NCBI GenBank assembly: GCA_036503065.1
Contig: DASXXM010000643.1
Coordinates: forward strand, 1-17,210
Direction of reading: 5' to 3'
Source: DATEPR01 sp036503065
GTDB taxonomy: Bacteria; Actinomycetota; Actinomycetes; Mycobacteriales; Pseudonocardiaceae
Length of the DNA stretch: 17,210 nt
Positions within the stretch are counted from its first letter, which is position 1, and each line of letters starts with the position of its first letter. A program made the translations under genes and the position numbers. Positions 9,754 through 15,726 of this stretch are shown here, piece after piece. The notes below the pieces were generated by a model. It was given only the letters and a program-made list of their open reading frames with translations, was not told the DNA's origin and did no database searches.

Positions 9754-10392
9754 CTACAACCTCCCCGGCAGGTCGGCGAGGCGGCTGTGCAGCGGGATGT
9801 GCCGGTGGGACAGGCCCGTGCCGGGGTCGTAGGACAGGCTCCACGGCGCCACCATCCGGGACTTCACCAGGAACGTCACGGTGCCGTCCTCGACCTCGGG
9901 GATGCGGTGGAACTCGTGCGAGAGCAGGTAGCCGCTGACGCCCTCCCGGCAGGTCGTCGCGCGCTGTTGGGCCACCGCGCGGATCTCCGTCGACCGCTCG
10001 TCGAGCTCCGCGGTGAACCGTTCGTGCAGGTAGGAGCCGGACAGCAGGGTGGTACAGAAGTGGTACCGGTGGTTGTGCACCGAGTTGGCGTAGCCGGGCA
10101 GCCAGTCCCGGCACGGCTTGTACTCGTGCAGCCAGAGCGAGAACCCGTCCTCCGGCCGGTCGAACAGGCACCAGGCGAAGTGCGTCGTGACCTCCTTGGA
10201 CCGGGCGACGACCTCGGCCGACTCGGCGGCGGGCAGCGAGCTCAGGTGGGACCGCAGTTCAGCGCGCCGGCCAGGCGTGTCGGCCCAGTCCTGGAAGATC
10301 TGGTGGACCGAGTACCAGTGGTCGGCGGTCGGCACCGGCACGCCGTTGATCGCCTCGGCCAACTCGGTGAGGGTGGACGCCCCGGGGCGCAC
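9754..10392 (-). CDS. Cysteine-dioxygenase-like cupin protein, function unknown
   Basis: A 212-residue soluble protein. The segment from Gly100 reads as cupin motif 1, G-x5-H106-x-H108-x4-C113-x5-G119. It has the two metal-binding histidines, and Cys replaces the usual Glu, as in the cysteine dioxygenase family where that Cys can crosslink to Tyr. A later stretch (LLSHEFHRIPEVEDG, then TVTFLVKS, residues 156-178) resembles the second half of such enzymes, but the expected third His ligand appears to be replaced by a hydrophobic residue. The GTG at 10392 is chosen because GAGGAG lies 9 bases upstream and the preceding gene ends 5 bases before it; the upstream reading frame is a shadow of that gene. 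The close spacing suggests it works with the membrane protein encoded upstream. Substrate and catalytic activity are unknown. Confidence 0.72.
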   Translation of the reverse strand: MRPGASTLTELAEAINGVPVPTADHWYSVHQIFQDWADTPGRRAELRSHLSSLPAAESAEVVARSKEVTTHFAWCLFDRPEDGFSLWLHEYKPCRDWLPGYANSVHNHRYHFCTTLLSGSYLHERFTAELDERSTEIRAVAQQRATTCREGVSGYLLSHEFHRIPEVEDGTVTFLVKSRMVAPWSLSYDPGTGLSHRHIPLHSRLADLPGRL

Positions 10393-10397
10393 GACGA

Positions 10398-11402
10398 TCA
10401 GCTCCTCAGTTCGGCGGTGGTGGAGAAAACGCGCTGAAACTCCCGGAACTTGTCCTCGAGGGCACGAAAGCCGTCCTCGGTCAGCGGCGTTCCGGTGATC
10501 TTTCCGAACAGGACGAGAAACTCCGCCCTGCTGGTGTCGGGAGTGATCGCGAAATGATGCGTCGTGCGCGAATTGCGGACGTGCAGGAACTCGGTCCGCT
10601 CCATACCGTAGATGAACGAGCCGGCCGAGAACCGCAGCGTTCGCGGATACAGTGTCGACACCCCGGACGCGGCGCTGAACAACGTGATCCACACGCTGTC
10701 GTCGAACATTTCCAGCCGGTCCAACTGCGGGTCCGCGACGACCGTGATGTCCACCCGGCTGCACCGGCTGCGGGACTGGAACAGACCAACGAGCCCGATC
10801 CGGATCTCCTCGTGCAACTGCTCCTTGATCGCGTCGTAGTCGGCCTCGGAGCCCTGCTGCCGCAACAGATACCGGGCCCGGCCGCTGATCGCGCTGTCGC
10901 ACCTCGGGTCGGCGATCATGGCCCGCAGCTCCCATTCCGCATGGGAGAGCAGCAGTCGCGCGGCCGCGTGCCGGCCGGAGAAGCCGCGGAAGAAGTATTC
11001 CCGGGTGTCCCGCAGGTCCTGCATCATGAGCCGGTTGAACGCCGGGTCCGGCGCGGCGGTCGGCTCGAACACGTGCGTGGGGAAGTACTCCTGGTTCAGC
11101 CCCCGGTACTCCGCGGACAGCGCCTCCAGCGCCCGCCTGCTCTCCTCGACCAGTGGTGCGACCAATGCGCGCTGCGACGAGCTCGCGGTGAGCAGTGTCT
11201 GGCCGAAGCTGACCACGGCGGAGATCAGCGTGCCGGTGGCGACCGACATGACCAGCGTGTGCAGTGTCCCGGGGCTGATGATGCTGGAAACGCCGAAGCA
11301 GGCTGCGGAGGCCAACAGCAATAGCGCCAACAGCAATCCGGTCCTGGTCCAGAAAATGTCCTGAATCAGGCTATTGCGGAGGCCTTGGGCATCCGCGGTC
11401 AC
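10398..11402 (-). CDS. Two-helix membrane protein with large cytosolic domain, function unknown
   Basis: I do not recognise this 334-residue protein with confidence. Two hydrophobic segments near residues 20-42 and 46-70 are joined by a very short turn, so most of the protein probably lies in the cytosol. A charged helical stretch follows (residues about 78-100). The C-terminal domain contains YFFRGFSGRHAAARLLL, an ADPRCDSAI loop and alternating beta-type segments such as VDITVVADP. This layout recalls catalytically inactive phospholipase-D-like sensor domains, but no HKD motif is present and the resemblance is only impressionistic. The GTG at 11402 has an excellent AAGGAGGTGA site 5-7 bases upstream. 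TTGACC at 11532-11527 (minus strand) could be a -35 element with a poor -10 about 18 bases on. It is followed after 5 bases by the cupin-like gene, so the pair is likely co-translated. Confidence 0.78.
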   Translation of the reverse strand: MTADAQGLRNSLIQDIFWTRTGLLLALLLLASAACFGVSSIISPGTLHTLVMSVATGTLISAVVSFGQTLLTASSSQRALVAPLVEESRRALEALSAEYRGLNQEYFPTHVFEPTAAPDPAFNRLMMQDLRDTREYFFRGFSGRHAAARLLLSHAEWELRAMIADPRCDSAISGRARYLLRQQGSEADYDAIKEQLHEEIRIGLVGLFQSRSRCSRVDITVVADPQLDRLEMFDDSVWITLFSAASGVSTLYPRTLRFSAGSFIYGMERTEFLHVRNSRTTHHFAITPDTSRAEFLVLFGKITGTPLTEDGFRALEDKFREFQRVFSTTAELRS

Positions 11403-11590
11403 GAGGTCACCTCCTTGGCGGGCACCCGATCGGACGAATGCTTTCCGTGGTCGGTCAGGTGCGCGGAGTCACTTTACGCGCGAACGACCCGCCCCGGAAG
11501 CATCATTCGGAGAATATTTGTCCAATGGTCAAAACCGATATCCGCGCAGGTGCCCGGCACTGTTGTCGATCGAGGTACGGCCGATCGTGA

Positions 11591-12373
11591 TCAGATTCCG
11601 GACGTGCCGGCCGGTGCCGCCGAAGGTGTGACGAAGCCCTTGCGCCACGGCGCCGTGCGCCATGGCAACCGCAGCGACGCGACGAGACCGCGACGGCGCA
11701 GCCACGGCAGCCAGCCCAGCATGCCGATGTAGAGCGACAGCACGTGCCCTGCCACCGTCACCACGGCATCCGTGCTGGTCGGATCCATGCCGAGATAGAT
11801 CGCCACGATGCTGGCGTTGAGCAGTCCGAGCACCCACCACCGGGCCGGCGTCGGCAGCAGTATCAACAGCGCGCCCGCGACCGCGAAGAAGCCGTAGCTC
11901 ACGCCGACGTCGATCAGGCGCGCGTCGACGATGGGCAGCAGGTGGGTCCGCACCGCCACCAGCACCGGCAGTTCGGTGGCCAGCGAGGCGAGCACGTGCC
12001 CGCTGGCGAAGATCAGGACCGTCCACCGGGTGCCGACCCGGCGTTCCAGCGGTGCGATCACGGCGGTGAAGATGATCGCGTAGACCAGCCAGTGCGCGTC
12101 CTGCAACCACAGCGCGGACAGCAACAGTGCCTGGATCGGGTGGTGTTGCAGGTTCACCGCGTCGGTGCTGGACAGCCTGAGCAACCGGTGCACGGCGGTC
12201 GGGCGGCCGTAGTGCAGCAGCAGTGTGGTCAGCGCCAGCACGATCAGGTAGTAGAAGGTGAACGGCGTGGTGCGCGGCGACGGCAGCAGCCGCAGGAAGG
12301 CACCGATTCGGGCCGGCACCGAGCGACAGGCAGGCGCCGGTGCGGCGTCCGTCCGAGTGCCCGCCCCGTTCAT
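11591..12373 (-). CDS. Rhomboid-like intramembrane protease
   Basis: A 260-residue polytopic membrane protein of the actinobacterial rhomboid-like family. After a basic N-terminus, about six hydrophobic helices follow from residue 38. SGHVLAS (His126), DVGVSYG (Ser159) and VAGHVLSLY (His210) sit where rhomboid proteases keep the TM2 His, the catalytic Ser of the GxSx motif and the catalytic His, so the Ser-His dyad seems intact. The substrate is unknown. The C-terminal tail after residue 225 is basic and likely cytosolic. The ATG at 12373 lies inside a perfect 9-base inverted repeat and has only a weak ribosome-binding site. The gene is divergent from a GbsR/MarR-type regulator, which is a plausible controller. 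A 188-base gap with no clear feature separates it from the next minus-strand gene. Confidence 0.85.
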   Translation of the reverse strand: MNGAGTRTDAAPAPACRSVPARIGAFLRLLPSPRTTPFTFYYLIVLALTTLLLHYGRPTAVHRLLRLSSTDAVNLQHHPIQALLLSALWLQDAHWLVYAIIFTAVIAPLERRVGTRWTVLIFASGHVLASLATELPVLVAVRTHLLPIVDARLIDVGVSYGFFAVAGALLILLPTPARWWVLGLLNASIVAIYLGMDPTSTDAVVTVAGHVLSLYIGMLGWLPWLRRRGLVASLRLPWRTAPWRKGFVTPSAAPAGTSGI

Positions 12374-12390
12374 GCGCCCAGCATGAACGG
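12366..12390 (-). promoter_or_regulatory. Perfect inverted repeat over the start codon of the rhomboid-like gene
   Basis: Arms CCGTTCATG (12366-12374) and CATGAACGG (12382-12390) flank a 7-base centre, and the left arm contains the start codon (12373-12371). The 25-bp dyad is the size of a dimeric-repressor operator and lies about 100 bases from the divergent GbsR/MarR-type gene. As RNA it would be a 9-bp hairpin hiding the AUG. Either role is inferred; the symmetry itself is directly visible. Confidence 0.6.
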
Positions 12391-12421
12391 TTTACCTGAG
12401 AATGGGCTGAAAGATCGGCGT

Positions 12422-12480
12422 GTCGGTAGTCTTCTGAGTTGCGGACACGATAACTTCAGTGGCGACCGAAGCCTACCGAC
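12422..12480 (+). promoter_or_regulatory. Extended interrupted dyad just before the GbsR/MarR-type gene
   Basis: GTCGGTAGTCTTC (12422-12434) is matched by GAAGCCTACCGAC (12468-12480), a 13-base inverted repeat with one mismatch and a 33-base centre. Inside it, CTGAGTT and AACTTCAG form a nested second dyad with one bulged base. The outer arm ends 12 bases before the chosen GTG and 1-2 bases before the GGGGAG ribosome-binding site. It could be a folded leader RNA or paired operators for autoregulation. Confidence 0.5.
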
Positions 12481-12492
12481 TTGGGGAGTCCA

Positions 12493-12954
12493 GTGGTCGC
12501 CACCCAGAACCAACTGAGCGCCTGGATCGAACGCATGGCAGCCCAGCTCGTCGCGGAGGGCATCCCGCTGATCGGCGGCCGCATCCTGGGCTACCTGCTG
12601 GTGTGCGACCCGGAGGAGCGCACCGCGGCCGAGCTATCCGAGGAGTTGGAGGCCAGCACCGGCTCGGTGAGCACGAACCTGAAGCTGCTGGTCAACCACG
12701 GCCTGGTGGTCCGATCGACACGGCGTGGCCGGCAGGCGGCGCTGTACCGGGCGGACGCGCCCGCCTGGGCGAGCCTGGTGCGCCGCAGGCTGGCGGCGTT
12801 GGCGGAGCTGCGCGGCCTGTCCGCGTCCGGCCTGCGGCTGCTGTCCGGTGATCCGCACCGTGCGCTGCGGCTGCGGACGGTGGACGAGTTCCAGGGCTGG
12901 TTCGCGGGTGAGATCCCGCCGTTGTGGGAGCGTCGCCCGGCGCCGCCGAAGTAG
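12493..12954 (+). CDS. GbsR/MarR-family transcriptional regulator
   Basis: A 153-residue winged helix-turn-helix DNA-binding protein. GIPLIGGRILGYLLVCDP (residues 23-40) is the typical GbsR-type first helix, ELSEELEASTGSVSTNLKLL (about 48-66) is the helix-turn-helix, and GLVVRSTRRGRQAALYRAD (70-88) is the wing. The C-terminal helices probably dimerise. GTG at 12493 is preferred over an in-frame TTG at 12481 because GGGGAG lies 4-5 bases before it. In actinobacteria such regulators often sit beside a membrane protein or transporter they control; here the divergent rhomboid-like gene, with an inverted repeat over its start, is the natural candidate target. Its stop abuts the ctaA stop with no gap. 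Confidence 0.86.
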   Translation: MVATQNQLSAWIERMAAQLVAEGIPLIGGRILGYLLVCDPEERTAAELSEELEASTGSVSTNLKLLVNHGLVVRSTRRGRQAALYRADAPAWASLVRRRLAALAELRGLSASGLRLLSGDPHRALRLRTVDEFQGWFAGEIPPLWERRPAPPK

Positions 12955-13929
12955 TCAGTTCGCGGCCGCGACGTGCGTCGGCGTGTCGGCGGGCACGGCG
13001 TGGTGCCGCGCGCCGCGGTCCCGGGATTCGCACCACAGCGCGGCCATCGCGGCGACCACCAGGGTCGCGCCCAGGACGTGAAAGATCACCATCACGTCCG
13101 GCACACCGAGCCAGTACTGGATCATGCCGAGCGCACCCTGTGCCAGCACAACGGCGCCCAGCAACCAGAAACGGCGCCACAGTCGCCGGTGCCCCCCTGC
13201 GATGCGCAGCGCGAAGCCGAGCGCGGCCAGCATGCCCACGAAGACGAACACGATGTCCGAGTGGCCCTGGACCAGATCGGCGACGGGCACGTCTAGGCGC
13301 GGCGTGCGCGGGTCGCCGGCATGCGGTCCGGCGCCGGTGACGAGGGTGCCGGCGACCACCACGAGTGCCAACACCGCGGTCATCAGGACTTCCAGGGCGC
13401 GCAGCGGGCGGGGGATGAGCGGCCGGGCCGGTTCGTCGCCCTCGTTGATCGCGCGCACCAGCACCACAGCGAGCCACACCAGGGCCGGGGACGGCAGGAA
13501 GTGCAGGCTGACGGTCCACCACGTCAACTGGGTCCGCACCGTCAGCCCGCCGATCACCGCCTGGAGCACCACGCCGAGCGGCATGGTCAGCGCGAGCCGG
13601 ATGACCCGCCCGCGGCGCGGCCGGGCCAGCAGCGCGCCGAGCAGCACCAACGCGCTGAGCACGCCGACGGCGCCGCCGAGCAGCCGGTTGCCGAACTCGA
13701 TCCACTGGTGGACCTGCCCGGACGTCGGGTCGGCGATCGGCACGAGGCTGCCGGGCGCGCAGTCCGGCCAGGTCGGGCAGCCGAGCCCGGACTGGGTGAC
13801 CCGGACGATCGAGCCGGTGACCGCGATCCCGGCCTGTGCCACGACGTTCGCGATCGCGAGAGCGCGCAACGCGGCGGTGGTCGGGTGGAGGAGGGCGGCT
13901 GGGCGAGCGAGCCATGGCGGAACCGGCAC
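12955..13929 (-). CDS. ctaA: Heme A synthase
   Basis: Membrane mono-oxygenase that oxidises a methyl group of heme O to give heme A for aa3-type cytochrome oxidase. The 324-residue protein has eight hydrophobic helices in two homologous four-helix halves. Conserved histidines expected as heme ligands appear in VHQWIEFGNR (His74), VSLHFLPS, QGHSDIVFV and VIFHVLGAT. Cys51 and Cys57 in GCPTWPDC form the extracellular cysteine pair of the actinobacterial/Bacillus class. GTG at 13929 is chosen by family length; the frame stays open further upstream, but that segment has no membrane or family features. There is no ribosome-binding site, and a TACCAT box ends 6 bases before the GTG, so the mRNA may be leaderless. 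It receives heme O from CtaB. Confidence 0.97.
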   Translation of the reverse strand: MPVPPWLARPAALLHPTTAALRALAIANVVAQAGIAVTGSIVRVTQSGLGCPTWPDCAPGSLVPIADPTSGQVHQWIEFGNRLLGGAVGVLSALVLLGALLARPRRGRVIRLALTMPLGVVLQAVIGGLTVRTQLTWWTVSLHFLPSPALVWLAVVLVRAINEGDEPARPLIPRPLRALEVLMTAVLALVVVAGTLVTGAGPHAGDPRTPRLDVPVADLVQGHSDIVFVFVGMLAALGFALRIAGGHRRLWRRFWLLGAVVLAQGALGMIQYWLGVPDVMVIFHVLGATLVVAAMAALWCESRDRGARHHAVPADTPTHVAAAN

Positions 13930-13935
13930 CGCTCG

Positions 13936-13941
13936 ATGGTA
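13936..13941 (-). promoter_or_regulatory. Candidate -10 box for leaderless ctaA transcript
   Basis: TACCAT on the minus strand fits the TAnnnT pattern of actinobacterial housekeeping promoters and lies 6 bases before the ctaA GTG. This is the spacing seen at leaderless genes, where transcription starts at the first base of the start codon. No good -35 box is visible, and none is always required. Confidence 0.45.
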
Positions 13942-14164
13942 GGCGGCCGACCGAAACAGGACTGACCCAGACCCGCGGTTCGGTGTTCCTTCCCCGCAGC
14001 TTCCCCGTAGCGGAGCGGAGTTGGCAGAAGGCACCGCGTGAAGGGCGGCCGGACCCGTGCGCCCGGTCACAACCACGCTCTGTGGTGTCACCTGATCGGG
14101 GTGTCATAGGACTATCGGTGCTGCTCCTGGTGGGTCAGGCTGTGTTCGAAAGGAGGCGTCCGAA

Positions 14165-14929
14165 ATGGAAATGACGTCGTACAAGCCGGGCACTCCGTCC
14201 TGGGTGGACCTGGGCAGCCCCGATCAGGATGAATCAGCGGCCTTCTACGGTGCGGTTTTCGGTTGGGACATACCGGAAGGGCCGCCGGAGGCCGGCGGTT
14301 ACCGGATGTGTCTGCTGCGCGGCAAGCCGGTCGCCGGTCTCGGTCGGCAGCAGGCACCGGACATCCCGCCCTACTGGACCACGTACGTCTCGGTGTCCGA
14401 CCTCGACGCGACCGTCCGGGCTGTCGAGGCGGGCGGCGGGCAGCTCGTGGTGCCGGCGATGGACGTGCTGAAGGAAGGTCGGATGGCGGTGTTCGCCGAT
14501 CCGACGGGTGCGCCGTTCTCGGCCTGGCAGCCGGGCGACCATATCGGTTCCGGCTACGCGAACGAGCCGGGCGCGGTGAGCTGGAACGAGTTGGTGACCC
14601 GCAACACCGACCGGGCGATCGTGTTCTACAGCGAGGTGTTCGGCTGGACGGCCGACGCGCAGGGGATGGGCGACATCACCTACACGGTGTGGATGCTGGA
14701 CGGCAACCCGGTCGGCGGCATGATGCCGATGGGCGACCAGTGGCCCGCGGAGGTGCCGCCGCACTGGGCGGTCTACTTCGCGGTCGAGGACACGGACGCG
14801 ACCGTGGCGAAGGTCACGGCACTCGGCGGATCGGTCGTCGTGCCACCGCAGGACATCCCGCAGGGCCGCTTCGCCGGGTTCAGTGACCCGCACGGCGCGA
14901 TGTTCAACGTCATCGCCCTGGCTGGTTGA
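14165..14929 (+). CDS. Two-domain VOC/glyoxalase-family protein (CFP30B/Rv0577-like)
   Basis: A 254-residue protein of two tandem vicinal-oxygen-chelate domains (about 8-120 and 128-254). Each begins with a W-x-[DE]-L pattern (PSWVDLGSPD; VSWNELVTRN) and has F-Y-x-x-V-F-G-W (FYGAVFGW; FYSEVFGW) and an ending FADPTGAPF or FSDPHGAMF. The closest familiar protein is the mycobacterial CFP30B/Rv0577 group, whose biochemical role is not settled; methylglyoxal handling has been proposed for relatives. ATG at 14165 has AAAGGAGG 8 bases upstream, better placed than for the ATG 6 bases later. It is divergent from ctaA across 235 bases and convergent with the permease, 8 bases apart. It is not part of the conserved ctaA-exporter block and looks like an insertion there. 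Confidence 0.92.
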   Translation: MEMTSYKPGTPSWVDLGSPDQDESAAFYGAVFGWDIPEGPPEAGGYRMCLLRGKPVAGLGRQQAPDIPPYWTTYVSVSDLDATVRAVEAGGGQLVVPAMDVLKEGRMAVFADPTGAPFSAWQPGDHIGSGYANEPGAVSWNELVTRNTDRAIVFYSEVFGWTADAQGMGDITYTVWMLDGNPVGGMMPMGDQWPAEVPPHWAVYFAVEDTDATVAKVTALGGSVVVPPQDIPQGRFAGFSDPHGAMFNVIALAG

Positions 14930-14937
14930 CCCGTTTC

Positions 14938-15726
14938 TCAGACGAGTCTGGTGGTGCGGGTGGCGACCGCGGCCGCCACCCCACCCCAGACGAGCAGCAC
15001 CACGGCAGACGCCCACACCGGCGTCGTGCCGTGTCCCAGCGCGCTGTAGAGGCCTTCGGCCAGCGCGCCGGATGGCAGCAACAGCAGCACGTCCCGCGTG
15101 CCGGCGGGTACCGACGACGAGATGCCGGCGCCGCCGGCCAGCAGCAGCACGAACCAGATCACGTTGGCCAGCGCCAGCACGATCTCGGCGCGCAGTGACC
15201 CGCCCAGCAGCACGCCGAGCGCGCCGAACGCGCACGTGCCCAGCAGGATCAGCAGCAGCGCCCACCCGATCCCGGCCGCGACCGGCGTCCAGCCCAGGAT
15301 CAGAGCGATCACACCCAGCACGACGAGCTGGATCACCACCACGGCGACGGCGGACGCCATCCGGCCACCCACGATCAGCCAGCGCGGGATGGCAGTCGCG
15401 GCGAGCCGCTTGAGCACCCCGTAGCGCCGGTCGAAACCGAGCGAGATGGCCTGGCTGGTGAATGCGGACGACATGATCGCCAGCCCCAGGATGCGTGGCG
15501 TGACGGAGTCCACCCGGTGCCCGGCCATCGGGACGATGGTCAGCACGGTCAGGCCGACCAGCAGTGCTACCGGGATGAGCAGGGTCAGCAGCACCTGCTC
15601 GCCGTTGCGCAGGGCCAGTATGGTCTCGGTCCTGGCCTGCGCGAACAGCATCGCGGATGCCCGTCCGGCACCCGGCGCAGGCGTGAACGTGCCGGGCGTG
15701 AACCGCGGGCCGGCAAGCTCGGTCAC
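14938..15726 (-). CDS. ABC-2 type exporter permease (Rv1457c-like)
   Basis: Membrane subunit of an ABC exporter with the ATPase encoded at 16511-17210. The 262-residue protein has a cytosolic N-terminal segment (FTPGTFTPAP, then ARTETILALRNGEQ) and six hydrophobic helices from about residue 44. FDRRYGVLKRLAATAIPRW (98-116) is the coupling loop of this family and LGGSLRAEIVLALANVIWF (173-192) is conserved. In M. tuberculosis the homologue lies between ctaA and the ATPase; the substrate is unknown. The GTG start at 15726 is judged by the conserved N-terminus and has only a weak GGTGG-type site. It overlaps, as GTGA, the stop of the repeat reading frame that fills the space to the ATPase. Confidence 0.92.
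   Translation of the reverse strand: MTELAGPRFTPGTFTPAPGAGRASAMLFAQARTETILALRNGEQVLLTLLIPVALLVGLTVLTIVPMAGHRVDSVTPRILGLAIMSSAFTSQAISLGFDRRYGVLKRLAATAIPRWLIVGGRMASAVAVVVIQLVVLGVIALILGWTPVAAGIGWALLLILLGTCAFGALGVLLGGSLRAEIVLALANVIWFVLLLAGGAGISSSVPAGTRDVLLLLPSGALAEGLYSALGHGTTPVWASAVVLLVWGGVAAAVATRTTRLV

Noticed and set aside
10393..10935. N-terminal extension of the cupin-like protein into the upstream gene
   Set aside because: The extension overlaps the two-helix membrane protein gene in another frame and has low-complexity shadow composition; GAGGAG placed before GTG 10392 explains the start.
11403..11590. Gene or RNA in the 188-base gap before the two-helix membrane protein gene
   Set aside because: No frame with a start and ribosome-binding site, and only a weak CGATCG...CGATCG pair (11567-11587); a poor promoter-like TTGACC is all that can be named.
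13930..14091. 54-residue N-terminal extension of CtaA
   Set aside because: It has no membrane segment or family similarity, includes the likely promoter, and would make the protein longer than usual for the family.
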